The notes under the pieces: generated by a model
Told to the model about the DNA's origin: nothing
Database searches by the model: none
Seen by the model: only the letters and a program-made list of their open reading frames with translations
In this document: positions 26,886 to 35,942 of the stretch, piece by piece
Layout of the letters: the number at the start of each line of letters is the position of its first letter
Position numbering within the stretch: position 1 is the stretch's first letter
Position numbers and translations under genes: made by a program
DNA from: Saccharospirillaceae bacterium
GTDB lineage: Bacteria; Pseudomonadota; Gammaproteobacteria; Pseudomonadales; Oceanobacteraceae
Reading direction: 5' to 3'
Assembly (NCBI GenBank): GCA_021208685.1
Contig: JAJOJJ010000009.1
Span: 1-64,000, forward strand
Length of the DNA: 64,000 nucleotides

Positions 26886-28100
26886 TTATAAAGCGTCGAG
26901 ACCAAGCGCCAGATCGCGCTGAATGTCGCCGATATTCTCAAGCCCCACAGCAACGCGCAGCAACGCCTGAGAAATACCGGCTTTCTGCCGCTCTTCTTCA
27001 CTCAGACGACCATGCGTGGTCGTGCCCGGATGTGTAATGGTGGTTTTGACATCACCAAGGTTTGCAGTAATGGAAATCATGCGGGTAGCATCAACGACCT
27101 TCCAGGCTTCATCCCGTCCGCCATTCACCTCAAACGATAAAACCCCGCCAAAACCAGACTGCTGCTTTTTCGCCAGCGCATGGCCCGGATGATTTTCCAG
27201 ACCGCAATAATTCACGGTTTTTACGTTTGGATGCTGTTGCAGCCACTGCGCCAGTTGCAGTGCATTTTCACTGTGTGCTTTCATGCGCAGCGACAGCGTT
27301 TCCAGACCTTTGGTAAAGACCCAGGCATTAAACGGGCTCATCGTTGGTCCGGCTGAACGCAGCGCACCAATTACCGGTTCAATCAGTGCCGATGAACCAA
27401 CTACCGCGCCACCCACACAGCGACCCTGACCATCAATGTATTTGGTCGCCGAATGCACAACCAGATCAGCCCCCAGCAGCAATGGCTTTTGCAATGCCGG
27501 TGTGCAGAAGCAGTTATCAACCACAAACAGAGCATTAGCGGCTCTGGCGATGGCAGCAATGCCTTCCAGATCGGCAACATCATTTAACGGATTAGAAGGT
27601 GACTCCAGAAAAAACAGGCGGGTATTTTCCTGAGTTTTACGTTTCCAATCATTCAGATCCAGCAGATCGACATAATCGATCGACACATTGAATTTCCGCA
27701 GAAATTTCTCAAACAGCATAATGGTGCTGCCGAATACACTGGCCGAACACAAAACATGATCACCGGCTTTCAGGTGGGCAATGGCAACAGCATAAATTGC
27801 TGCCATACCGGACGAGGTGGCGGCACAGGCCTCACCACCTTCCAGCGCCGCCAGACGATCTTCGAAAGTCCGTACTGTTGGATTGGTATAGCGTGAATAC
27901 ACGTTACCCGCCGACTCACCGGAAAACCGCGCCGCTGCTTCCGCCGCAGAATTAAACACATAACTGCTGGTCGGGAAAATAGCTTCCGAATGTTCACATT
28001 CTGCACTGCGAACCTGACCGGCACGCACCGCCAGCGTCTCAAAGGCACATCCTTCGAGGTCTGACTGATAGCGATCATTGAATTGCGAAAAATCTTTCAT
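26886..28100 (-). CDS. metZ: O-succinylhomoserine sulfhydrylase
   Basis: A 404-residue PLP enzyme of the Cys/Met-metabolism family. The PLP-binding lysine is Lys220 in V-V-H-S-A-T-K-Y-I-D-G-Q-G-R, and the Y-S-R-Y-T-N-P-T (about 68-75) and E-S-P-S-N-P motifs are present. The G-R-C-V-G-G extension and association with purF indicate MetZ rather than MetB/MetY. It makes homocysteine directly from O-succinylhomoserine and sulfide in the cytoplasm. It is 26 bases downstream of purF on the same strand and ends the chain with an intrinsic terminator. Confidence 0.9.
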   Translation of the reverse strand: MKDFSQFNDRYQSDLEGCAFETLAVRAGQVRSAECEHSEAIFPTSSYVFNSAAEAAARFSGESAGNVYSRYTNPTVRTFEDRLAALEGGEACAATSSGMAAIYAVAIAHLKAGDHVLCSASVFGSTIMLFEKFLRKFNVSIDYVDLLDLNDWKRKTQENTRLFFLESPSNPLNDVADLEGIAAIARAANALFVVDNCFCTPALQKPLLLGADLVVHSATKYIDGQGRCVGGAVVGSSALIEPVIGALRSAGPTMSPFNAWVFTKGLETLSLRMKAHSENALQLAQWLQQHPNVKTVNYCGLENHPGHALAKKQQSGFGGVLSFEVNGGRDEAWKVVDATRMISITANLGDVKTTITHPGTTTHGRLSEEERQKAGISQALLRVAVGLENIGDIQRDLALGLDAL

Positions 28101-28126
28101 GGCGTACCTGTTTTCCGGATCCAGTC

Positions 28127-29647
28127 TCAGGATTCAGCTTCGTTATGCAGATCAATGGCGACATTTTCGACAGCCGCACGCTTGCCTTTATTGGCATCAT
28201 TCCGCAGTTGTGACAAACGATCAAAATAGGCTTCGTTAATATCACCAGTCACATACTCACCGGTAAATACCGAACAATCGAATGAACGGACTTCGGTTTT
28301 ACTGCCTTCCAGACAAGCACTGATCAGGTCATCGAGATCCTGATAAACCAGCCAGTCAGCGCCAATTTCTTTAGCAATTTCATCAGTACTGCGGCCATGA
28401 GCAATAAATTCTTCTTTGGCCGGCATATCAATACCGTACACGTTCGGATAACGCACAGCCGGAGCCGCAGAAGCAAAGTAGACTTTATTCGCACCGGCTT
28501 CACGCGCCATTTCAATAATCTGCTCGCAGGTTGTTCCACGCACGATGGAATCATCAACCAGCAGTACATTCTTGCCGCGGAATTCCAAATCCAGTGCGTT
28601 CAGTTTTTGCTTAACCGATTTTTTGCGCTGCTGCTGACCCGGCATAATAAAAGTACGGCCGATGTAGCGGTTTTTCATAAACCCTTCGCGGTATTTCACG
28701 CCCAGTTTATTCGCCAGTTCCAGTGCCGAAGAGCGACTGGTATCCGGGATCGGAATCACCACATCAATATCGTGCTCAGGATGCTCGCGCATGATTTTTT
28801 CGGCGAGTTTTTCACCCATGCGTAAACGCGCTTTATACACCGCAATACCGTCGATAATGGAATCAGGACGGGCGAAATAAACGTGTTCAAAAATACAAGG
28901 GTTCAGCGTTGTATGCTCCGCACACTGCTGGGTAAATAATTCACCGTCTTCGGTAATGACAATCGCTTCGCCCGGCGCAATATCACGCTCAAGTTTAAAA
29001 CCCAGCGCATCCAGCGCAACGGATTCGGAAGCAACCATATACTCAGCCCCCTGCACCGTGTCACGACGACCGAAGACTGCCGGACGGATACCGTGCGGAT
29101 CACGGAATGCGACAATGCCGTAACCGCTGATCATCGCCACCACTGCATATCCACCACGGATACGGCGATGCACATTTTTTACCGCTTTAAAAATAACGTC
29201 AGGCGATGGCAGCAGTTGTTTCTGCTCCTGCAACTCATGGGCAAAGATATTCAGCAACACTTCAGAATCAGAGGTGGTGTTGATGTGTCGCAAATCTTCA
29301 CGGTAAATATCTTCAGCCAGCTGCTCGGTATTGGTCAGGTTACCGTTGTGCGCCAGAGTGATGCCGTAGGGTGAATTCACATAGAAAGGCTGCGCTTCTG
29401 CAGAACTGGAGCTGCCAGCCGTAGGGTAACGCACATGACCGATACCCATATTACCGGTCAGGCGTTGCATGTGACGGGTACGGAACACGTCACTGACCAA
29501 TCCGTTATCCTTACGCAAAAACAGCTTATTCTCAAAACTGGTAACAATACCGGCAGCGTCCTGGCCGCGATGTTGCAACACCGTCAGGGCATCATAGATG
29601 GCCTGATTAACATGGGTTTTAGCAACGATCCCCACAATTCCGCACAT
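28127..29647 (-). CDS. purF: Amidophosphoribosyltransferase
   Basis: A 506-residue enzyme for the first committed step of purine synthesis, making phosphoribosylamine from PRPP and glutamine. The N-terminus is M-C-G-I-V-G-I, with Cys2 as the glutaminase nucleophile and no propeptide. The phosphoribosyltransferase motif [13 protein letters not shown] lies near residues 366-378, and G-H-V-R-Y-P-T-A and H-N-G-N-L-T mark the glutaminase domain. Length and motifs are standard. It lies 29 bases downstream of cvpA, the classical cvpA-purF pairing. Confidence 0.95.
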   Translation of the reverse strand: MCGIVGIVAKTHVNQAIYDALTVLQHRGQDAAGIVTSFENKLFLRKDNGLVSDVFRTRHMQRLTGNMGIGHVRYPTAGSSSSAEAQPFYVNSPYGITLAHNGNLTNTEQLAEDIYREDLRHINTTSDSEVLLNIFAHELQEQKQLLPSPDVIFKAVKNVHRRIRGGYAVVAMISGYGIVAFRDPHGIRPAVFGRRDTVQGAEYMVASESVALDALGFKLERDIAPGEAIVITEDGELFTQQCAEHTTLNPCIFEHVYFARPDSIIDGIAVYKARLRMGEKLAEKIMREHPEHDIDVVIPIPDTSRSSALELANKLGVKYREGFMKNRYIGRTFIMPGQQQRKKSVKQKLNALDLEFRGKNVLLVDDSIVRGTTCEQIIEMAREAGANKVYFASAAPAVRYPNVYGIDMPAKEEFIAHGRSTDEIAKEIGADWLVYQDLDDLISACLEGSKTEVRSFDCSVFTGEYVTGDINEAYFDRLSQLRNDANKGKRAAVENVAIDLHNEAES

Positions 29648-29676
29648 GCGCGTATAACCTCAGCTGAAACTAAAAA

Positions 29677-30171
29677 CTAATGGGTAAGAGACATCACCTG
29701 ATCGGCAGCACCCGGCAGCGTTTTGCGTGCCCAGTCAGCCAGAGTGGTCAGATGAGGAATAAAGACAGAATCCTGCCACCAGGCGTCCTGGGGCACTAAC
29801 GTAAACTGCAGGCCGTAAACAATAGCAACCAGCACCACTAATCCACGGATAAGACCGAACACCATACCAAAAACCCGGTCAGTGCCACCCAGCCCGGTCA
29901 TACGAACCATTTCAACCAGCAGATGATTGACCATGGCGCCGATGGTAACGGTACCGGCGAATAAAATAACAAAGGCAAGAATCCAGCGCACCGAGTTGGT
30001 TTCCACCACACCGGCCAATAAGGTAGCAAGGTTGCCGCTGAACAAACGGGCAATGATAAATGCTGCAATCCAGCTGGCCAGAGACAAAGCTTCTTTGACG
30101 AAACCACGTTTCAGACTGATCAGACTAGACACCGCCAGTACGGCCAGTATCACCCAATCAATTACCGCCAT
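29677..30171 (-). CDS. cvpA: CvpA family membrane protein
   Basis: A 164-residue protein with four predicted membrane helices and the family's N-terminal segment W-V-I-L-A-V-L-A-V-S-S-L-I-S-L-K-R-G-F-V-K-E-A. CvpA was named for colicin V production and is linked to envelope homeostasis and bile-salt resistance in enterics; its molecular activity is unknown. Its position directly before purF is conserved in gammaproteobacteria and supports the call. Confidence 0.9.
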   Translation of the reverse strand: MAVIDWVILAVLAVSSLISLKRGFVKEALSLASWIAAFIIARLFSGNLATLLAGVVETNSVRWILAFVILFAGTVTIGAMVNHLLVEMVRMTGLGGTDRVFGMVFGLIRGLVVLVAIVYGLQFTLVPQDAWWQDSVFIPHLTTLADWARKTLPGAADQVMSLTH

Positions 30172-30320
30172 TGATCGCCCCGGAGCTGGATATTGGAAAG
30201 CGCGCAGTATACCAAAGCGGCCCGCTGAAGAAAGCAGTACTTGGCCGGTGACGACGAAGATGCATAACAGACGACCTGCGGCCGTAGCCCGGCACGGGAT
30301 GCCTGCAGCCGGAGATCAGC

Positions 30321-30875
30321 TCAGGACTCCGCGCGGTAACGTTTGATATGAATATCCTGCTGCTTCAGTTCTTTACGCAGTTGCTTCTGCAGCGCCTCAA
30401 TCTGCCCGCGCTGCAGCTCTGGCCCTACGTAAACACGGGTCAGCTGATCGGAGGTAAAATCCTGAGTGTATGCCTTATAGCCTTTGGCTCGCAGCTGATC
30501 ACGCAAGGCAAAGGCATTCTTTTGCTCCGAAAAAGCGCCCAACTGAAGCGTCCAGGCATAGGGCAGCTGATTGCTGTCGAGTTCGGTACGATCACTTTGC
30601 CCGCGCGGTGGTGCCGGGTCGTTCTGTTCAACCACGTCCATTTCCGGCACAGCAATCTGTGCGGCGGCTTCACCGGAGGCCAGCTGTTCCAGCTCAATAC
30701 GCACCTTGCGCTCATCGTCAATGCGTGACCACTCAGGCATGTCTGGCATCGGCGGTATATCACTCTGCAGTGCCAAATGACTGCGTGAGCCATCCAGCAC
30801 AATCGGCAGAGCAATAGCGACCGCCACGACGGTAACAAACGCGCCGAGGATGCGTTTTTTCAGATGTTGTTCCAT
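30321..30875 (-). CDS. SPOR-domain membrane protein (DedD-like)
   Basis: A 184-residue bitopic protein: a short cytoplasmic start, one membrane helix (about residues 10-27), a linker, and a C-terminal SPOR domain (about 105-182) with W-T-L-Q-L-G-A-F-S-E-Q-K-N-A and T-R-V-Y-V-G-P-E-L. SPOR domains bind denuded glycan strands at the division septum, so a DedD-type division role is likely. The start overlaps the folC end by 16 bases, and the folC-SPOR-cvpA-purF order is conserved. Confidence 0.88.
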   Translation of the reverse strand: MEQHLKKRILGAFVTVVAVAIALPIVLDGSRSHLALQSDIPPMPDMPEWSRIDDERKVRIELEQLASGEAAAQIAVPEMDVVEQNDPAPPRGQSDRTELDSNQLPYAWTLQLGAFSEQKNAFALRDQLRAKGYKAYTQDFTSDQLTRVYVGPELQRGQIEALQKQLRKELKQQDIHIKRYRAES

Positions 30876-32152
30876 TGACTATTCCCCTCTGCCTGCTGTT
30901 GCTGCATCCATTCCAGCGCTGCTTCGACGGTGTAAAAAGAGCCGCACACCAACCAATGTCCCTGACCGGGCAAAGCATCCAAGGCAGCGGCCACCGAGCT
31001 GAAACAGTAAACCGCCTTACCGGCCAGAGCCTGCGCACGCTCCAGCAACTGCTCACTGCGCAAAGCCCGCGGCCCTTCCAGACTGGCCAAAAACCAGTGA
31101 TCGGTAACCGGCAAAGCCCTGACCACATCATCAACCGGCTTATCCGTCAGCATACCGAGGATAATGCCATCAACATTGGCCAGCCGAGAGCCGATATACG
31201 CGGCCGCCTGCTCATTATGAGCGACATCCAGAGTCAACTGCAGACACGCCCCCTGCTCCTGATTCCGGCGCACATAGCGCTGCAAACGGCCAGCCACCTG
31301 TAAGCTGCCAACCACACGGGCAACGACAGCCTGCTCCGGCAAGCGATCCAGCACGGCCAGCGTCTGCACCGCAGTTGCCACGTTGTGATATGGGATGAGT
31401 GCCGCTGGCAACTGCCAGGTGCGTAATTCGCCATCCTGTACAAAACGCAGTACCAGCCCCTGCTCAACGCACTCAATAAAGAAATCTTTATCCCGGCAGA
31501 ACCACCGCGCACCGATTGAATCAGCCGTCTCTTTGGCCGTCAGCGGCGGATTGTGCTGACCACAGACCAGCGCCTGACCGGGGCGGGCGATACTGACTTT
31601 TTCATAGGCAATCTGCTCAACCGTATCCCCCAGCCAGGCCTGATGATCAATACCGATGCTGGTGACAACAGAAATGTCCGGCTCAACGATATTGACCGCA
31701 TCCAGACGCCCGCCCAGACCAATTTCCAGCACACAGGCATCAACCTGTTGCTGCTGAAACCAGGTCAGCGCAGCCAGCGTGCCAAACTCAAAATAGGTGA
31801 GACTGGTTTCACCACGCACAGCCTCAACCGCACGGAAACTGGCGCACAGCTCGTCATCCGGGATTTCTGCGCCATTCAGCATCACGCGCTCGTTATAACG
31901 GCGGATATGCGGCGATGAATAAACGCCGACATTCAGCCCCTGCTCGCGCAGCAAAGCAGCCAGCAAGGCCGAGGTTGTGCCTTTACCATTAGTGCCGCCC
32001 ACCAGAATCACCAGCGGCGCCGGGCGCAGACAACCAAGCCGCTGACCCACCGCCCTCACCCGCGTCAGACCAAGATCAATCTCACTCGGGTGCATGGATT
32101 CCAGTCGCTGCAGCCACTGCTCAAGATCGGCCGTCTGAACATCAAAGCTCAT
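30860..32152 (-). CDS. folC: Bifunctional dihydrofolate/folylpolyglutamate synthase
   Basis: A 430-residue Mur-ligase-family enzyme that adds glutamate to dihydropteroate and folates. The P-loop G-G-T-N-G-K-G-T-T (about residues 51-59) and the D-I-S-V-V-T-S-I-G-I-D-H-Q signature are present, plus the family's D-V-A-H-N motif. I chose ATG 32152 (M-S-F-D-V-Q); an upstream in-frame reading to 32242 lies inside trpA. The start is four bases after the trpA stop, with no accD between them, unlike pseudomonad order. Confidence 0.92.
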   Translation of the reverse strand: MSFDVQTADLEQWLQRLESMHPSEIDLGLTRVRAVGQRLGCLRPAPLVILVGGTNGKGTTSALLAALLREQGLNVGVYSSPHIRRYNERVMLNGAEIPDDELCASFRAVEAVRGETSLTYFEFGTLAALTWFQQQQVDACVLEIGLGGRLDAVNIVEPDISVVTSIGIDHQAWLGDTVEQIAYEKVSIARPGQALVCGQHNPPLTAKETADSIGARWFCRDKDFFIECVEQGLVLRFVQDGELRTWQLPAALIPYHNVATAVQTLAVLDRLPEQAVVARVVGSLQVAGRLQRYVRRNQEQGACLQLTLDVAHNEQAAAYIGSRLANVDGIILGMLTDKPVDDVVRALPVTDHWFLASLEGPRALRSEQLLERAQALAGKAVYCFSSVAAALDALPGQGHWLVCGSFYTVEAALEWMQQQQAEGNSQWNNI

Positions 32153-32156
32153 GGTT

Positions 32157-32960
32157 TCAGGCATCCAGCGCCGTACGCATGCTGCCAACCAGGGCTGATA
32201 CCGCCTCCTGAGCGGCGTTAGCGTTATCCGCGTTTTCCGCAATCAGATTAACGATGGCGGAACCCACAATCACCCCATCACACACTTTGCTGACCGCCGC
32301 TGCAGTTTCACCGGTATTGATGCCAAAACCGACCCCCACCGGAATGGAAACATACTTACGGATACGTTCCAGATTGCGCGCCACATCATCCACATCCAGC
32401 GCCTTGGAACCGGTCACGCCTTTCAGCGACACATAATAGACATAGCCACTACCAGCCTGACCGATTCGCTCAATGCGTTCATCTTTGGTGGTTGGCGCGA
32501 TCAGATAGATCATGTCCAGATCACGCGTCTTGAAGAAACCTTCCACATCCACCGCTTCTTCCGGTGGCAGATCAACCATCAACACGCCATCCACACCGGC
32601 TTCAACCGCAGCAGCCGCAAAGGTTTCATAGCCCATGCGTTCAACCGGATTCAGATACCCCATCAGCACAATGGGCGTATTGCTGTTGGTTTTACGGAAT
32701 TCCGCCACCATCGCCAGTACATCGTGCAGCGAGGTGTTGTGTACCAGCGCGCGCTCACAGGCCAGCTGAATGGTCGGGCCATCCGCCATCGGATCGGAAA
32801 ACGGCACCCCCAGCTCAATAATATCGGCACCAGCGTCAACCAATGCGTGCATCATAGGTACGGTTGCATCTTTCTGTGGGTCGCCAGCGGTAATGTAGGG
32901 TATCAGCGCTTTTTTGCCCTGACGTTCGAGATCGGCAAACACTTGTTTAATGCGGGACAT
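32157..32960 (-). CDS. trpA: Tryptophan synthase alpha subunit
   Basis: A 267-residue TIM-barrel enzyme that cleaves indole-3-glycerol phosphate to indole, passed through a tunnel to TrpB. The catalytic residues sit at expected positions: Glu49 in I-I-E-L-G-V-P and Asp60 in M-A-D-G-P-T. The phosphate-binding G-V-G-F-G-I and I-V-G-S-A-I-V segments are present. A GGAGA ribosome-binding site precedes the ATG. It is separated from trpB by 208 bases that hold a palindromic repeat, so coupling to trpB is looser than usual. Confidence 0.95.
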   Translation of the reverse strand: MSRIKQVFADLERQGKKALIPYITAGDPQKDATVPMMHALVDAGADIIELGVPFSDPMADGPTIQLACERALVHNTSLHDVLAMVAEFRKTNSNTPIVLMGYLNPVERMGYETFAAAAVEAGVDGVLMVDLPPEEAVDVEGFFKTRDLDMIYLIAPTTKDERIERIGQAGSGYVYYVSLKGVTGSKALDVDDVARNLERIRKYVSIPVGVGFGINTGETAAAVSKVCDGVIVGSAIVNLIAENADNANAAQEAVSALVGSMRTALDA

Positions 32961-33073
32961 CTCAGTCTCCTGAATTCTGCTTAACCTCAGCGGACATCCC
33001 CGCTGAGCGATAAAATTGTTTTATGGCGTACGCCCTGCACACCGGAGCGTTGCGAGCGCAGGAAAGACAAGGC

Positions 33074-33132
33074 AAAAATCACTGAGGTAGCGCAGTTTAA
33101 AAGTCATAAATGAGCATCCCGTAGTGATTTTT
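33074..33132. repeat. Intergenic palindromic repeat between trpB and trpA
   Basis: Ten-base perfect arms AAAAATCACT (33074-33083) and AGTGATTTTT (33123-33132) frame a 39-base loop. A GACAAGGC core lies immediately before the left arm. The spacer 32961-33168 has no gene. The layout resembles short dispersed intergenic repeats of gammaproteobacteria and could fold in the trpBA transcript. Confidence 0.5.
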
Positions 33133-33168
33133 AACGCCGTATTTCCAAGCACAGCAGCTCCGAACGGC

Positions 33169-34383
33169 TTAAGCGGTGACTCCATCCAAAGTGGCAATGG
33201 TATGAATATCTTTGTCACCACGACCCGACAGGTTCACAACAATCACCTGATCCGGTTTCATCGTCGCCGCCAGCCTCATCGCGTACGCGACAGCATGGGA
33301 AGATTCCAGTGCCGGCATAATACCTTCCAACTGAGTCAGCTTATGGAAAGCATCCAGTGCTTCGTCATCGGTAGCGGCTACATAGTGGGCGCGGCCCACA
33401 TCTTTCAACCAGCTGTGTTCAGGCCCTACGCCTGGATAATCCAGACCGGCAGAAATGGAATGTGTCCCCATAATCTGACCGTTTTCATCTTCCATCAGAT
33501 ACGTCCGGTTACCGTGCAGAACACCCGGACGGCCTTTGCTCAGCGGTGCCGCATGGTCATTACCATCCAGACCCAGACCACCGGCCTCAACACCGTACAT
33601 CGCCACTTCAGGATATCGGATATAGGGATGGAAAAGCCCGATGGCATTCGAGCCACCGCCGACGCAGGCGACCAGTGCATCCGGCTGACGACCGAACTGC
33701 TCGACACTCTGACGCTGCACTTCACGCCCAATCACGCTCTGGAAATCGCGTACCAGCATAGGGTAAGGATGCGGACCTGCTGCAGTACCGATGATGTAAA
33801 ACGTATCATCAACGTGGGTCACCCAATGACGCATGGCTTCGTTCATGGCGTCTTTCAGGGTTTTGGTACCGGACTGGACCGCTTCTACCTCAGCCCCCAG
33901 TAACTTCATCCGATACACGTTCAGCTTCTGTCGCTCAACGTCGGTCGAACCCATAAAAACCTTGCACTCCAGACCAAAACGCGCAGCAACGGTCGCGGAA
34001 GCTACGCCGTGCTGACCGGCACCGGTCTCAGCAATGATTTTCTTTTTGCCCATAAACTTGGCCAGTAACGCCTGACCAATGGTGTTATTAATTTTGTGCG
34101 CACCCGTATGATTCAGGTCTTCACGCTTCAGATAAATCTGCGCACCACCACAGTGAGCAGTCAGACGCTCAGCCAGATAGAGTGGCGACGGGCGGCCAAC
34201 ATAATGGGCCAGGTCTTTATCGAAAGCGGCCTGAAAATCGGCATCTTCGCGCAGTTTTTTGTAAGTTGTTTCCAGCTCGTCGAGCGCTGCGCTCAGGGTT
34301 TCAGAAACAAAGCGTCCGCCATGAATACCAAAATGGCCACGCGCATCAGGCAGGTCGAGATCAAAAGGATTGTTGGTCGACAC
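33169..34383 (-). CDS. trpB: Tryptophan synthase beta subunit
   Basis: A 404-residue PLP enzyme that joins indole and serine to form tryptophan. The PLP lysine lies in H-T-G-A-H-K-I-N-N, and the glycine-rich phosphate loop is [11 protein letters not shown] chose GTG 34383 (V-S-T-N-N-P) because GAGG lies about seven bases upstream; ATG 34395 and longer readings are alternatives. The start overlaps the trpF end by 23 bases. The operon order trpF-trpB-trpA is typical. Confidence 0.93.
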   Translation of the reverse strand: MSTNNPFDLDLPDARGHFGIHGGRFVSETLSAALDELETTYKKLREDADFQAAFDKDLAHYVGRPSPLYLAERLTAHCGGAQIYLKREDLNHTGAHKINNTIGQALLAKFMGKKKIIAETGAGQHGVASATVAARFGLECKVFMGSTDVERQKLNVYRMKLLGAEVEAVQSGTKTLKDAMNEAMRHWVTHVDDTFYIIGTAAGPHPYPMLVRDFQSVIGREVQRQSVEQFGRQPDALVACVGGGSNAIGLFHPYIRYPEVAMYGVEAGGLGLDGNDHAAPLSKGRPGVLHGNRTYLMEDENGQIMGTHSISAGLDYPGVGPEHSWLKDVGRAHYVAATDDEALDAFHKLTQLEGIMPALESSHAVAYAMRLAATMKPDQVIVVNLSGRGDKDIHTIATLDGVTA

Positions 34384-35008
34384 GGTACACCTCATTAACA
34401 AATGCAGTAACTTTGCCGTGATCTTTGAGACCCTTAGCTGCCTCAACCCCACCACTGACATCCACCGCAAAGGGAGCCACCTGGCGAATTGCAAGGCCAA
34501 CATTTTCGGGGGTCAGACCACCGGCAAGAATAATTGGTTTGGTTTGCTGATCAGGTACCAGCGCCCAATCGAAGGTTTCGCCGGTACCACCGGGAACACC
34601 CGGCTTATAGCTGTCTAGCAGAATTGCCAGTGCGCCTGGGAAGCGCAGGCACGCCTCCACCACATCCGACGCTTGCCGGACACGGAGGGCTTTGATGTAG
34701 GGACGATTGAATTGACTGCAGAAGTCATGTTCTTCATCACCGTGGAATTGAAGAAGGTCGATTCTAACGCCATCCAGAACCTTTTGCACCTCATCAGCAT
34801 CCGGATTTACAAACAGCGCAGTCACAGTAACAAAAGCCGGAACCGCAGCAACCACCGTCCGAGCCATGGCAATATCCACCGCGCGCGGACTCGGTTCATA
34901 AAACACCAGACCGATGGCATCTGCCCCCGCGGCCACCGCGGCCGCAGCATCTTCAGCGCGGGTAATACCGCAGATTTTGATTCGGGTACGACGATAAGAG
35001 GCAGACAT
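34361..35008 (-). CDS. trpF: Phosphoribosylanthranilate isomerase
   Basis: A 215-residue TIM-barrel enzyme of tryptophan synthesis. The catalytic Cys13 is in I-K-I-C-G-I-T near the N-terminus, and the catalytic aspartate lies in the I-L-L-D-S-Y-K-P-G segment. The phosphate-binding [10 protein letters not shown] and V-D-V-S-G-G-V-E motifs are present. It catalyses an Amadori rearrangement in the cytoplasm. Its 3' end overlaps trpB by 23 bases, and truA lies 92 bases upstream. Confidence 0.94.
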   Translation of the reverse strand: MSASYRRTRIKICGITRAEDAAAAVAAGADAIGLVFYEPSPRAVDIAMARTVVAAVPAFVTVTALFVNPDADEVQKVLDGVRIDLLQFHGDEEHDFCSQFNRPYIKALRVRQASDVVEACLRFPGALAILLDSYKPGVPGGTGETFDWALVPDQQTKPIILAGGLTPENVGLAIRQVAPFAVDVSGGVEAAKGLKDHGKVTAFVNEVYRVDQQSF

Positions 35009-35100
35009 AACAACTTCCGGACGATAAAGCCGGCATCATAACAAGGCAGACGCTCACATTCATCACGTCAGCATGTTCCGGAGAAGGGATCAGGTGAGAG

Positions 35101-35931
35101 TCAGACCAGGCTCAGAACCGGCTCAAGCAACGCAGGACCATAAGGTTTGCAGGGAATATCAAACTGCTCCGGATAATCCACGCCGACAAAGTACAGCCCT
35201 TCTCCGGGTGCGGTCACCCCTGCCTGTTTGCGGTCACAGCCAGCCAGCACTTCGGCCATCCATTCAACCGGTTTATGCCCCTCCCCGATGGGCAGTAAGA
35301 CACCAACGATATTGCGCACCATATGATAAAGGAACGCACTGGATTCAAGCTCCAGCATGATGATATTGCCCCAGCGTTTGACCTGAATATGATGCATGGT
35401 TTTGACCGGTGATTTCGCCTGGCAATCTTTGGCACGGAAGGCCGAAAAGTCATGCTCACCAATCAACGCCTGCGCCGCTTCGTGCATACGTTCCGCATCC
35501 AGCGGGTAACGCCACCAGGTCAGCTGATCGTGCTGCAGCGCCTGCTTGGTCGGAGAATTATTGATCAGGTAGCGATAACGGCGGGCACGGGCTTTGAAAC
35601 GCGCGTGAAACTCCCCATCAACCGGAGACACCCACTGCAGCGCAATACCATCGGGCAGGTTGGTATTTACGCCCATCAGCCAGCTGTACTCTGTACGCAC
35701 AGCATGACTGTCGAAATGAATCACCTGACGGGTTGCATGCACACCAGCATCGGTACGTCCTGCACAGACGATTTCAACCGGGTGATTGGCGACCTTTGAA
35801 ATGGCCGCTTCGAGAGCGGCCTGAATGGTAGGTTCGTTGTGATGTTTCTGCTTCTGCCAACCGTGGAAACACGCTCCGTTGTATTCCACGATGGCAGCAT
35901 AACGCTGCACACCGGAGGTAGATCCAGACAT
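35101..35931 (-). CDS. truA: tRNA pseudouridine(38-40) synthase
   Basis: A 276-residue pseudouridine synthase that modifies uridines 38, 39 and 40 in the tRNA anticodon arm. The catalytic Asp61 is in C-A-G-R-T-D-A-G-V-H-A, the TruA signature. The F-H-G-W-Q substrate-binding segment near residue 22 and the F-L-Y-H-M-V-R-N-I-V-G C-terminal motif are present. The start is 11 bases downstream of fimV. The fimV-truA-trpF order is the pseudomonad-type arrangement. Confidence 0.95.
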   Translation of the reverse strand: MSGSTSGVQRYAAIVEYNGACFHGWQKQKHHNEPTIQAALEAAISKVANHPVEIVCAGRTDAGVHATRQVIHFDSHAVRTEYSWLMGVNTNLPDGIALQWVSPVDGEFHARFKARARRYRYLINNSPTKQALQHDQLTWWRYPLDAERMHEAAQALIGEHDFSAFRAKDCQAKSPVKTMHHIQVKRWGNIIMLELESSAFLYHMVRNIVGVLLPIGEGHKPVEWMAEVLAGCDRKQAGVTAPGEGLYFVGVDYPEQFDIPCKPYGPALLEPVLSLV

Positions 35932-35942
35932 TGAAGACTCTA

